DNA of 63,021 nt. Origin: an uncultured Clostridia bacterium (GTDB lineage Bacteria; Bacillota; Clostridia; UBA1381). The translations under genes and the position numbers were made by a program. Where the stretch lies: assembly GCA_947623955.1 (NCBI GenBank), contig CANQIP010000008.1, forward strand, positions 1-63,021, given 5' to 3'. The notes beneath the pieces were generated by a model. The model searched no databases. It saw only the letters and a program-made list of their open reading frames with translations, and had not been told where the DNA came from. Position 1 is the stretch's first letter. The number at the start of each line of letters is the position of its first letter. Below are positions 34,790-42,819 of the stretch, in pieces.

Positions 34790-35801
34790 GAATTTAACAA
34801 AGAACAGATGGAAATTCGCCATTATTCCCGCACTTATAATAGTTGTAGGAGCAATATTCGGATTTATACACAAAGCAAACGATGGTTTCTTCAATTTTGA
34901 CGTCGAGTTTATCGGCGGTACAAGAATGGAAATTGATTTAAAGCAGGAGTTCAGCAACGATGAAGTCGCTCAGCTTGTACAGGAGTCAACTCCCGAAAAC
35001 GTAAACGCTGTTGTGCAGAAGGGCAATAACGATACGACGGTTATTATTAAGGTTCCCTCGCTCGGCAACGCGCCCGCTGCGGCTGAAAACACCGCTGCCG
35101 AAGGTACGGAGGATGCGGCAAGCGAGACGAGCCAGATAAGAACCGTTGACGACGAAATGAGAACGAATATTATTAACGCTCTCAAAGAGAAGTATCAGAT
35201 TACGGACGACAACATCATATCCGTAAACTCCGCGTCGGCAAGTTTCGGTAAAGAGGTTCAGACGAAGGCTATTCTCTTCACGCTTATCGCCATAGCTTGT
35301 ATTCTTATATACATCGCTATCAGATTTGAGTGGAGGAGCGCCGTTATGGCTGTTATCGCGCTTGCGATAAACGTGCTTATCATGGCGTCGGTTTACACCA
35401 TTACGTATATTCCGCTTAACACAACCTTTATCGCGGCGATGCTTACGGTTATAGGTTACTCGATCAACAATACGATCGTTATTTTTGACAGAATTCGTGA
35501 GAACATGAAGATGCGCAAGAAGAACGAGACTATTTCGGAAATGACCGACCGCAGCATATTGGAGACCATGGGCAGAACAATCAACTCCACAATCACAACT
35601 CTTATTACGATTGTTCTTATCTATATTCTCGGCGCGTCCACGATTAAGGATTTCGCTCTTCCACTTATCGTAGGTATAATCGCCGGTGCGTATACGTCAA
35701 TCTTCCTTGCAAGCACATTCTGGGCTGTTTGGAAGGAGTCGGATATTCAGGCTAAGGCGCTTGCCGCCCAGGACAGAAGAAACGCGAAAAAGAATAAGTA
35801 A
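34782..35801 (+). CDS. secF: Protein translocase subunit SecF
   Basis: 339 residues from MLKNLTKNRWKFAIIPALII. Six predicted membrane helices (one N-terminal, five between about 170 and 320) and an extracytoplasmic domain with FNFDVEFIGGTRMEIDL. It carries TVIGYSINNTIVIFDRIREN, the SecF counterpart of the SecD motif. A short Ala/Glu-rich insert (about 90-115) is low-complexity. ATG 34782 has AGGAGGT at 34766-34772 upstream; a longer frame back to 34725 lies inside secD. Confidence 0.95.
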   Translation: MLKNLTKNRWKFAIIPALIIVVGAIFGFIHKANDGFFNFDVEFIGGTRMEIDLKQEFSNDEVAQLVQESTPENVNAVVQKGNNDTTVIIKVPSLGNAPAAAENTAAEGTEDAASETSQIRTVDDEMRTNIINALKEKYQITDDNIISVNSASASFGKEVQTKAILFTLIAIACILIYIAIRFEWRSAVMAVIALAINVLIMASVYTITYIPLNTTFIAAMLTVIGYSINNTIVIFDRIRENMKMRKKNETISEMTDRSILETMGRTINSTITTLITIVLIYILGASTIKDFALPLIVGIIAGAYTSIFLASTFWAVWKESDIQAKALAAQDRRNAKKNK

Positions 35802-35812
35802 CTTCTAAAAGG

Positions 35813-35844
35813 ACAAGCGGTTCAATCAGAACCGCTTGTTTTTT
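35813..35844 (+). terminator. Rho-independent terminator after secF
   Basis: ACAAGCGGTT pairs with AACCGCTTGT around a 7-base loop, followed by a run of T. Confidence 0.93.
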
Positions 35845-35896
35845 GCTTTTTTATGTTGACTTTTCAACTGCGGTATGGTATAATAACTTTCGTTGC

Positions 35897-35986
35897 GGAG
35901 AGGTGGCCGAGTGGTCGAAGGCGCAGCATTGGAAATGCTGTAACGGGGTAACTCGTTCGAGGGTTCGACTCCCTTCCTCTCCTCCA
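35897..35986 (+). tRNA. tRNA-Ser (anticodon GGA)
   Basis: 90-nt class II tRNA. Acceptor GGAGAGG/CCTCTCC, D-arm with GGCCGAGTGGTCGAAGGC, anticodon stem CAGCA/TGCTG with loop TTGGAAA (anticodon GGA), long variable arm AACGGGGTAACTCGTT, T-arm AGGGTTCGACTCCCT and encoded CCA. The discriminator base 73 reads T, whereas bacterial tRNA-Ser usually has G73. Confidence 0.94.
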
Positions 35987-35990
35987 CGTC

Positions 35991-36020
35991 AAACCCTTTG
36001 CGTAAGCAAAGGGTTTTTAT
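35991..36020 (+). terminator. Terminator after tRNA-Ser
   Basis: AAACCCTTTGC (35991-36001) and GCAAAGGGTTT (36006-36016) pair perfectly around GTAA, followed by TTTAT. Confidence 0.92.
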
Positions 36021-36046
36021 ACTTAAAATAAAAGGGAGATGAAGTC

Positions 36047-36697
36047 ATGGCTAAAAGACTTACCGAAGAGGAAGAGACTGCCCGCGTTATGGGTATGTAT
36101 GAGATAGAAAACCGTCTGCGTCAAATCGGTTACACGCTTATAGCCGGCGTTGACGAGGCGGGACGCGGACCGCTGGCGGGGCCCGTGTACGCGGCTGCGG
36201 TTATACTGCCGGAAAACGCGGTCATACGCGGGATAAACGACTCAAAAAAGCTAAGCGAGAAAAGGCGCGAGGAGCTGTATGACGAAATAACGGAAAAGGC
36301 TGTTGCATGGTGTGTCGCGGGCGTGAACGAAAAGCGGATAGATGAAATCAACATTCTAAACGCCACATTTGATGCCATGAACACTGCGGTAAACAATCTT
36401 AAAATCGCGCCGGACTACGTAATTATAGACGGCAACCGCATATCAGGCATGACCATTCTCCATGAAACGGTCGTAAAGGGCGACAGCAAAAGCGCGTCGA
36501 TCGCTGCCGCGTCCATTCTCGCAAAGGTGAGCCGTGACCGTTTCATTCGCAATATTGCCGAAAAATACCCCGAATACGGCTTTGCAAAACACAAGGGGTA
36601 CGGCACAAAGGAGCATATTGATGCGCTTAAAAAATACGGCGCGTGCGAGATACACCGCAAAAGCTTTTTGACTAAGATATTGGGTGAAAACATATGA
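36047..36697 (+). CDS. rnhB: Ribonuclease HII
   Basis: Removes ribonucleotides and RNA primers from RNA/DNA hybrids. 216 residues. The active-site motif GVDEAGRGPLAGPVYAAAV (about 29-47) carries the DE pair; the third acidic residue is in YVIIDGNRI near 129 and the fourth in KGDSKSASIAAASILAKVSRD. GKxxGYGT-like KHKGYGTKEHIDALKKYG follows. RBS GGGAG at 36034-36038. Overlaps yraN by 4 bp. Confidence 0.96.
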   Translation: MAKRLTEEEETARVMGMYEIENRLRQIGYTLIAGVDEAGRGPLAGPVYAAAVILPENAVIRGINDSKKLSEKRREELYDEITEKAVAWCVAGVNEKRIDEINILNATFDAMNTAVNNLKIAPDYVIIDGNRISGMTILHETVVKGDSKSASIAAASILAKVSRDRFIRNIAEKYPEYGFAKHKGYGTKEHIDALKKYGACEIHRKSFLTKILGENI

Positions 36698-37050
36698 AAA
36701 CACAGACAATAGGCGGTTTCGGCGAGAACGCCGCGGCAGAGTTCCTCGAGGACGCCGATTACGAAATTTTAAAGCGCAACTTTCGCCTTAAAATGGGCGA
36801 GGTCGATATTATAGCCGAAAAGGACGGCTGTATTGTTTTCGTCGAGGTTAAAACGCGCAAATCCACGGCGTTCGGCGAGCCTGCCGAATACGTTGACAAC
36901 CGCAAGCAAATGCGTATACGCCGCGCCGCCGCGTGTTACACGGACGTTGTAAACAACGATGTGCGTTTTGACGTTATAGAAGTGCTGTACGAGGGTGACG
37001 GCGAGCGTATGAGAGTGACGCGGATAAACCACATTGAAAACGCGTTTTAA
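36694..37050 (+). CDS. YraN family (UPF0102) endonuclease-like protein
   Basis: 118 residues with the PD-(D/E)xK-type restriction-endonuclease fold of UPF0102: GENAAAEFLEDADYEILKRN, then MGEVDIIAEKDGCIVFVEVKTR with the D, E and K of the site at about 44-59. The biochemical role of the family is poorly settled. The rnhB-yraN pair is very common. It overlaps rnhB by 4 bp and ends 12 bp before rsmE. Confidence 0.92.
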   Translation: MKTQTIGGFGENAAAEFLEDADYEILKRNFRLKMGEVDIIAEKDGCIVFVEVKTRKSTAFGEPAEYVDNRKQMRIRRAAACYTDVVNNDVRFDVIEVLYEGDGERMRVTRINHIENAF

Positions 37051-37062
37051 GGAGGATTTTAC

Positions 37063-37806
37063 ATGCCTAAATTTTTTGTGCCGAGCGAAAATGTTCAGGG
37101 CGAACACATTATTATAGATGGCGGAGACGTCGCGCATATAACGCATGTGCTGCGTCTCGGTGTCGGCGATACCGTTACCGTCTGCGACAGCAGCGGCAGC
37201 GATTATGAGGCGCGTATCGCGTCTGCGGAGCCAAACAGGCTGACGTGCGATATAATTTCCACGCAGAAATGCGTGTCCGAGCCGGAAATAAAGGTGACGC
37301 TTTTTCAAGGCTTGCCGAAGGGGTCAAAGATGGAGTACATTATCCAAAAGACAACGGAACTCGGCATACACGAGATTGTGCCGGTAAAGCTTGCGAGGTG
37401 CGTGTCGCGTGTTGAATGTAAAAAGGACGAGACTAAAAAACTCGACCGCTGGCAAAAGATTTCCGAGGCTGCAGCCAAGCAGTCCGGCAGAGGTATAATA
37501 CCCGAAATCAAGCCGTTTATGACGCTTGACGAGGTAATAAACGCATCAAAGGATTTTGACCTGTTTTTTGCGCCATACGAGTGCGAGGACAAGCGCACGC
37601 TGCGAGAGACGCTGCTGTCAAAATCTGACATTAAATCCGTAGGATTTCTGATAGGCCCGGAGGGCGGTTTTGACATTACGGAAACGGAGAAAATAAAAAA
37701 TGCGCTCCTCCCCACCGTTACGCTCGGCAAACGTATTCTACGAACCGAAACGGCTGGCGAGGCGGTGCTTGCGATGATTATGTATGAGTTGGGCGACGTC
37801 AATTAA
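37063..37806 (+). CDS. rsmE: 16S rRNA (uracil-1498-N3)-methyltransferase
   Basis: SPOUT-class methyltransferase, 247 residues. An N-terminal PUA-like domain (about 1-70, HITHVLRLGVGDTVTVCDSSG) precedes the knotted domain with LFQGLPKGSKMEYIIQKTTE near 86, KLDRWQKISEAAAKQSGR near 126, and the SAM-binding knot IGPEGGFDITE near 203 and LGKRILRTETA near 223. RBS AAGGAGG. Ends 5 bp before a strong palindrome. Confidence 0.95.
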   Translation: MPKFFVPSENVQGEHIIIDGGDVAHITHVLRLGVGDTVTVCDSSGSDYEARIASAEPNRLTCDIISTQKCVSEPEIKVTLFQGLPKGSKMEYIIQKTTELGIHEIVPVKLARCVSRVECKKDETKKLDRWQKISEAAAKQSGRGIIPEIKPFMTLDEVINASKDFDLFFAPYECEDKRTLRETLLSKSDIKSVGFLIGPEGGFDITETEKIKNALLPTVTLGKRILRTETAGEAVLAMIMYELGDVN

Positions 37807-37811
37807 AATAT

Positions 37812-37851
37812 GGGGACACTAAAATTTTAGTGTCCCCGTTTTAGTGTCCCC
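37812..37851. terminator. Perfect 26-bp palindrome at convergent gene ends
   Basis: GGGGACACTAAAA (37812-37824) and TTTTAGTGTCCCC (37825-37837) pair without a loop, and a third copy of TTTAGTGTCCCC follows at 37840-37851. It lies between rsmE and the convergent LRR gene and could terminate both, though it lacks a T run. The same 12-mer occurs twice in the M20 gene. Confidence 0.55.
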
Positions 37852-37853
37852 CA

Positions 37854-39641
37854 CTATTTCCACTCGACCGCGAGACCGAGCGTTTCGGCAACAAATCGGA
37901 CGGGAATGTATGCTCTGTCGTCCTTGATGATTACCGAAGTGTCCATTTTAACGTCTTTTCCGTTGACGGTCATAACGTCGCTGCCGTACCTAAGGGTTAT
38001 CACGTCGCCGCCTTCACGCGTAACGGTCGCGGTTTTAGTGTCTCCGTTCCAGTCAACACTGCAGTTGAGCATTTCCGCTACGGCGCGTATCGGCACTTGT
38101 GTGCGGTCGTTATCGTCAACGAACGGCTTTGCGTCGGGAAAATCAACAGCCCTGCCGTCAACACTTATCGACATGTCCGCGCCGTTTACTTCGAGAGTTC
38201 TCGGTTCGGGCGTGGGTGTTGTCTGCGGCTTTGTGTTAATGTCCGAATTTTTATCGAGAGGCGTGTCGGTAAACGCCGCGGGTGATACAGTCACACCCTT
38301 GGCAACATTTACATTTTCCTCGGACAGTTTCGTACACAGTTGAAACGCGTTGCCCGCTATACTTTTCACGCCATCCTCAACGGTTATTTTTTCAAGTTCC
38401 TCGCATGAGTAGAAGGCTCTTTCCTCAACCTTCTCAATCGTTTTCGGAACGGTCAGCTCCTTTATATGCGAACCGGCGAAACACATGGCGGGAATTACCT
38501 TTATATTCGGCGAAAACGTCACCGTGTCTATATCCGAGTTGCGAAATGCGCGGTCGCCCAAAACCGTTACATTGTCGGGAATGACGGGGTTTTTGTCGGT
38601 GCCGTTGTACGCGGCGAGATAGTTCCCGTCAAAAATAACAAACTCGTCCTCAACCGTTTTTTGATATTCCTGCCCCCACGCGGTGCCCGCAAGCTGGTCG
38701 TAAAGTTCCTTTGTGATTTCACCGTCAAATGTCACCTCGGACAAAGCGGGACAGTCATAGAACGCGTTGTTGGGCTTATTCATCACACTTTTCGGTATGT
38801 ACGCCTTTGTGAGCGACTTGCATCCCTTAAATGTTTCATAACCTATGATTTCCAGCGAATCGGGCAATTTTATCTCCTTTAGCGGAGTATAGCCGAACGC
38901 CTGTTCGCTTATTTCCTTCAATTTTGACGGGAGATTTATTTGCTCGATACCTGTCTTGTAAAAGGCGTATTCACCTATATATTCCAGATTTTTCGGCAAG
39001 TTGACGTTTTTAAGATTTTCGCATGATTTAAATGCGGAATTTTTTATGTACAAAACACTGTCCGGCAATTCGACATCGGTTAGATTTTTACAATCCCCGA
39101 ACGCCGACACTCCGACCGCCTGCACGCCGTCTTCTATATGAACCTCTTTAAGGCTTGTGCAGTTAAAAAAGCACATTTCGGGTATTTCTTTAAGCGTTGA
39201 GGGTATATTTACACTTTCCAATGACGGGCATTCACGGAAAATGAATTCGCCTTCCTTTAAGGTACTCGGCAAACGGAGCGAGGTAAGATTTTCCGCAAAA
39301 TCAAAACCGCATTGGTCGATTTTTTCTATGCCGTCCTCAAAGGTTATGCTTTTTATTTTGGCGCGGACTTTCTCGTCCTTGTTCGTGAAATATATCCCGC
39401 TTACGGCTTTAACGGGATAGCCGTCGATTTCGGCGGGAAACACAAGCGCATCGGTCTGTATCGCGTTTACGTCCGTGATTACGGCGTACCCGTCAACTAT
39501 GTCATAATCGAATTTCGCCAACGTCTCGCCGTTTTCGTCGGTCATTGTGTATCTTTCCGCATATATGCCAACCGGCAACGCGATGTTAATACAGGCTGTC
39601 AGAAAAATGCTTGTAAGTGTAATTGCAAAAAACTTTTTCAT
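37854..39641 (-). CDS. BspA-type leucine-rich-repeat surface protein with C-terminal stalk domain
   Basis: 595 residues, secreted (signal peptide about 1-24, from MKKFFAITL). About 30-440 is a ladder of LRR_5 (BspA/Treponema type) units such as LPDSVLYIKNSAFKSCENLK and AFYKTGIEQINLPSKLKEI. After a short Pro/Thr spacer (TTPTPEPRT) comes the copper-amine-oxidase N-terminal-like 'stalk' domain (about 485-595: FVDDNDRTQVPIRAVAEML, YIPVRFVAETLGL). LRR_5 arrays usually bind host or matrix proteins. The start at 39641 is preferred over a longer frame because of the signal peptide and GGGAG. It is a neighbour and partial duplicate of the next gene. Confidence 0.87.
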   Translation of the reverse strand: MKKFFAITLTSIFLTACINIALPVGIYAERYTMTDENGETLAKFDYDIVDGYAVITDVNAIQTDALVFPAEIDGYPVKAVSGIYFTNKDEKVRAKIKSITFEDGIEKIDQCGFDFAENLTSLRLPSTLKEGEFIFRECPSLESVNIPSTLKEIPEMCFFNCTSLKEVHIEDGVQAVGVSAFGDCKNLTDVELPDSVLYIKNSAFKSCENLKNVNLPKNLEYIGEYAFYKTGIEQINLPSKLKEISEQAFGYTPLKEIKLPDSLEIIGYETFKGCKSLTKAYIPKSVMNKPNNAFYDCPALSEVTFDGEITKELYDQLAGTAWGQEYQKTVEDEFVIFDGNYLAAYNGTDKNPVIPDNVTVLGDRAFRNSDIDTVTFSPNIKVIPAMCFAGSHIKELTVPKTIEKVEERAFYSCEELEKITVEDGVKSIAGNAFQLCTKLSEENVNVAKGVTVSPAAFTDTPLDKNSDINTKPQTTPTPEPRTLEVNGADMSISVDGRAVDFPDAKPFVDDNDRTQVPIRAVAEMLNCSVDWNGDTKTATVTREGGDVITLRYGSDVMTVNGKDVKMDTSVIIKDDRAYIPVRFVAETLGLAVEWK

Positions 39642-39683
39642 TTCAAAACTCCCTTTCCCATGAACTTTCAATATATTCACATT

Positions 39684-39717
39684 ATAATACCTCTCCCAAA
39701 ATAATACCTCTCCCAAA
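39684..39717. repeat. 17-bp tandem duplication in a leader region
   Basis: ATAATACCTCTCCCAAA occurs twice head to tail (39684-39700, 39701-39717) upstream of the first LRR gene. It may be a small slippage duplication; it duplicates a possible RBS-like GGGAGAGG on the minus strand. Confidence 0.7.
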
Positions 39718-39769
39718 ATTTTTCAACAACCTTGTCAAATTCGGCAGGGGTTATTATAACGATACTCTG

Positions 39770-41476
39770 TCATTTCCACTCGACCGCAAGTCCCAGTGTT
39801 TCTGCAACAAAACGGACGGGAATGTATGTTCTGTCGTTCTTGATGATTACCGAGGTGTCCATTTTAACGTCTTTTCCGTTGACGGTCATAACGTCGCTGC
39901 CGTACTTCAGTGTTATCACGTCGCCGCCTTCACGCGTAACGGTCGCGGTTTTAGTGTCACCGTTCCAGTCAACGTCGCAGTCGAGCATTTCGGCGACGGC
40001 GCGTATCGGCACCTGCGTGCGGTCGTTATCGTCAACGAACGGCTTTGCGTCGGGGAATTCAACAGCCTTGCCGTCAACGCTTATCGACATATCCGCACCG
40101 TTTACTTCGAGTGTTTTCGGTTCGGACGCGGGTGTGGGTGACGGCGTGGGTGTTTCCGGCTTTTCCGTGGGCTCGGGTGTTGCTGTCGGAGCGGGTGTCG
40201 GTTCCGGCGCGGGCGATTTGTCCGCGTTTACACCGTTATTAGCAAGCATTTTATAGAAATAATCCAAGTTGTTTTCCACATCCTCAAAGGAGTAAAAATC
40301 CTTTGACAGCTTTATGGCATTGTCCTTGATTATAACGTTTTCCCTTGTCAGAAAACCACTCTCGGGAAATGCCGAACCAACCTCCGACGCGCCCTCAAAG
40401 GTTACTTTTTCAATCAATTCACATTCCCTGAACGCGCCGTCGCTTACCGTTTTCACATTTTCGGGTATTGTGACCTCTTTGAGCGTCGTATAAGCGAACG
40501 CGCTTGTTTCTATACTTTCAAGCGATTTCGGAAGTGTGACCGTATCCATATCGCGGTACGCGAAGGCATATTCGGTAATTGATTTTATACCTTCCGGCAC
40601 GACAGGATTTTTATCGTCGCCGAGATATTTTAATACGGTGTCCTCCGCAATTGCGAAATCCTTATAGCCGCCCGGACTTTTATCGGTTTTGCCCTTTAAA
40701 TACTTCTCCCTGCACCATACCGAATCTCTGACGGCTTTATAGATTTTAACGGTCATATCGGAGTTAAATGTAATCTCATCCGCTCTTAACACGGGCGGCT
40801 CGTCAAGCATTGCGTCGGGAATATTGATTTCCTTTACTTCCGTTCCCGCAAACCAGCCGCGCCCGTCATCGGTTTTGTTTGACAAACTGTCCGACAGGTG
40901 TACCTTGTCAAGCCGACCGCAGTCGGAAAATACGCTGTTACCCATGTATGTAACGGTGTTGGGGATAATCAAATCGCCCGAAAGAGCCGTATCACGACAG
41001 AAGGCGTAATCGCCGATTGACTGCAAGCCGTCCTTAAGCTCTATTGATTTCAGTTTGGGACAATCCCTAAACGCGTAATCATCAATCTTTACAATCGTGG
41101 ACGGAAGTGACACGCGTTCAAGGTTTGCGCAGCCGTCCAGAAAATGGTACGGTATTTCCGTTACGCCTTCCCTGATTTCGACTTCCTTTAAGCTATTTAA
41201 CTTTGCCGATTCGCCGGTAAGGCTTAAATCGAGTTCCACATCCTTATTTATAATTAGCTTTGTAATGGACGCGCCCGTAGTTCCGGCAGGGGTCAAAGCG
41301 TTTAAAACGCTGCCCTCGGGTATTTCACATATACCGGTCGTGCCTATGTAATCGACAATTATATTCGTACCGTTGACATATATAAAATCGTTTTTTTGCT
41401 CTTCCGTGTCGGCGGCAGCTGCGCTCACCGTTGCAAGTATTGTAATTATAATCATCAGTGATAATATTTTTTTCAT
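39770..41476 (-). CDS. BspA-type leucine-rich-repeat surface protein with C-terminal stalk domain
   Basis: 568 residues from MKKILSLMI; signal peptide about 1-22. LRR_5 units span about 45-380 (LPSTIVKIDDYAFRDCPKL, LPKSLESIETSAFAYTTLKE). A Pro/Thr/Glu linker rich in 'TPEPT' steps (about 420-455) joins the C-terminal stalk domain (about 456-568). That domain differs from its neighbour's at only about seven positions, while the LRR parts have diverged widely. Start chosen by signal peptide; GGGGAGG lies upstream on the minus strand. Probably co-transcribed with 41910-41509. Confidence 0.87.
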   Translation of the reverse strand: MKKILSLMIIITILATVSAAAADTEEQKNDFIYVNGTNIIVDYIGTTGICEIPEGSVLNALTPAGTTGASITKLIINKDVELDLSLTGESAKLNSLKEVEIREGVTEIPYHFLDGCANLERVSLPSTIVKIDDYAFRDCPKLKSIELKDGLQSIGDYAFCRDTALSGDLIIPNTVTYMGNSVFSDCGRLDKVHLSDSLSNKTDDGRGWFAGTEVKEINIPDAMLDEPPVLRADEITFNSDMTVKIYKAVRDSVWCREKYLKGKTDKSPGGYKDFAIAEDTVLKYLGDDKNPVVPEGIKSITEYAFAYRDMDTVTLPKSLESIETSAFAYTTLKEVTIPENVKTVSDGAFRECELIEKVTFEGASEVGSAFPESGFLTRENVIIKDNAIKLSKDFYSFEDVENNLDYFYKMLANNGVNADKSPAPEPTPAPTATPEPTEKPETPTPSPTPASEPKTLEVNGADMSISVDGKAVEFPDAKPFVDDNDRTQVPIRAVAEMLDCDVDWNGDTKTATVTREGGDVITLKYGSDVMTVNGKDVKMDTSVIIKNDRTYIPVRFVAETLGLAVEWK

Positions 41477-41508
41477 TATATACCGTCCTCCCCTTCTATA
41501 GCACACAT

Positions 41509-41910
41509 TTATTGTACGCTTTCCAATATGCCCGTAACAAATCTTTTTGGTACATACGTAAAGTCGTCAATCAGTTTCGCGGCAGTATTTAGCTGTATAA
41601 TATCGTCGTTCTTCTTGACAACATCATCTCCTATTTTTATTTCAATATGAGTGCCGTCCTTGTCAAGCTTTGCGGTTTGATTTGTGCCGTCCCACTCAAT
41701 ATTAAAGTCGAGTTTTTCCGCTATTGCTCTAATCGGAACGCAGCTTATACCGTCCTCATCCGTTACTGCCTTTAAATTTTCAACAGATATGCTCGTCTCA
41801 TCAATCCAGAAAAAGTGTACGCTGCCTAAAGATTGTTCCGGTGCAGCCATCGTATTTATTGCAGTGAAGATTACCGCAAGCGCAACAACCATCGAAATAA
41901 ATTTTTTCAT
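41509..41910 (-). CDS. Small secreted stalk-domain (copper amine oxidase N-like) protein
   Basis: 133 residues. Signal peptide about 1-22 (MKKFISMVVALAVIF, cut after AAP region). The remainder is one stalk domain: ISCVPIRAIAEKLDFNIEWD near 56, then TYVPKRFVTGILESVQ at the end. It lacks LRRs and enzymes. The domain is more diverged than the two downstream copies. It is first in the presumed three-gene surface operon; promoter at 41943-41971. Confidence 0.82.
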   Translation of the reverse strand: MKKFISMVVALAVIFTAINTMAAPEQSLGSVHFFWIDETSISVENLKAVTDEDGISCVPIRAIAEKLDFNIEWDGTNQTAKLDKDGTHIEIKIGDDVVKKNDDIIQLNTAAKLIDDFTYVPKRFVTGILESVQ

Positions 41911-41942
41911 GTTCCGTCTCTCCTTTTATTACATTTGGTTAT

Positions 41943-41971
41943 ATTATAACACAAAATATAATTTGTGTCAA
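41943..41971 (-). promoter_or_regulatory. Promoter of the surface-protein genes with inverted repeat in spacer
   Basis: Minus-strand TTGACA (41971-41966), 17-bp spacer, TATAAT (41948-41943). The spacer holds a 7-bp inverted repeat ACACAAA...TTTGTGT (41949-41968), a likely operator that a bound protein would use to block the promoter. Confidence 0.7.
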
Positions 41972-42043
41972 TATACATTACATATAAAGACGTGTATGTT
42001 GACATATTATTTATGTATAATTAAAAAAAGGAGGGGCTATGCC

Positions 42044-42325
42044 ATGATACATGAAAGAATAAAAATGCTGCGTGAACAGTACAATTACAGTCAGGCGGAT
42101 TTGGCTAAGCATTTGGGTATCGCGAGAACAAGTGTACTCGCATGGGAAAATCAAACGTCGGTGCCTTCGATGAAACACATAATTGAAATGGCGAAATTGT
42201 TTCGTGTAACCACCGACTATCTTTTGGAAGTCGAGAATAAAAGATTATTGTCCCTTGAAGGACTTACGGACGAAGAAATCAATATTATATGCGGATTGCT
42301 CAATTATTTCGATAAATCCGAATAA
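42044..42325 (+). CDS. XRE-family transcriptional regulator
   Basis: 93 residues, start MIHERIKMLREQYNYSQADL. A helix-turn-helix lies at about 6-60 (SQADLAKHLGIARTSVLAWE) of the Cro/CI type; the C-terminal 30 residues (LSLEGLTDEEINIICGLLN) may form a dimer or sensing helix. ATG 42044 has AAGGAGGGG upstream at 42028-42035; the frame extends to 41684 only through non-coding DNA. It is divergent from the stalk/LRR genes, suggesting that it controls them and itself. Confidence 0.85.
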   Translation: MIHERIKMLREQYNYSQADLAKHLGIARTSVLAWENQTSVPSMKHIIEMAKLFRVTTDYLLEVENKRLLSLEGLTDEEINIICGLLNYFDKSE

Positions 42326-42347
42326 TACGTTTCCCCGTCCGTAGATG

Positions 42348-42818
42348 TCAGGCTTTGTTGACTTGTTCGTAATCGAGTATGGTTGTGAGTGGCTCTATTG
42401 CGCCGAGATATTCACGGCACGCGTTTTGTGCTTTTTCGAGGTTGAGCGACTTGTAATTTCCGCATTCAATTTCACTCGCGCCGAATACCTCTCCCCTATG
42501 TTCTATGGTCTTTTTGAGTATGTCCTTGACCGTTTCAAGCGTCTTTTCGGGCGTTACCGTGTCGCGGACGAGCAGGTAAAAACCTGTCTGGCAGCCCATT
42601 GGTCCGAAGTATACCACCTCGTCCTTTATATCGCTGTTTCGCGCAAACGTGGCGAGCATATGCTCTATTGTGTGCATCGTTTCGTTGTCGAGGTAGCCGC
42701 CTTGGTTCGGCTTTACAAAGCGCAGGTCATACGTTACAACGTCGCCGTCGGTGCGCGAAATGTATATTCCTTTATTGAGCTTTCTGTGATCCACCTGAAA
42801 GCTTTTAATTTTTTCCAT
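42348..42818 (-). CDS. luxS: S-ribosylhomocysteine lyase LuxS
   Basis: Cleaves S-ribosylhomocysteine to homocysteine and the AI-2 precursor DPD. 156 residues. The metal site HTIEH (49-53) and the distal Cys in the IECGNYK segment (about 118) are intact, plus MGCQTGFYLL with the catalytic Cys near 84. It follows mtnN by one base on the minus strand, so the two form a methyl-cycle detoxification unit. Confidence 0.96.
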   Translation of the reverse strand: MEKIKSFQVDHRKLNKGIYISRTDGDVVTYDLRFVKPNQGGYLDNETMHTIEHMLATFARNSDIKDEVVYFGPMGCQTGFYLLVRDTVTPEKTLETVKDILKKTIEHRGEVFGASEIECGNYKSLNLEKAQNACREYLGAIEPLTTILDYEQVNKA

Positions 42819-42819
42819 T

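Noticed and set aside
39684-39717. Start of a CRISPR or satellite array
   Set aside because: Only two tandem 17-bp copies without spacers; a simple duplication.
41999-42021. Promoter TTGACA/TATAAT for the XRE gene
   Set aside because: The two hexamers are only 11 bp apart, too close for sigma-A; the real promoter is not clear.
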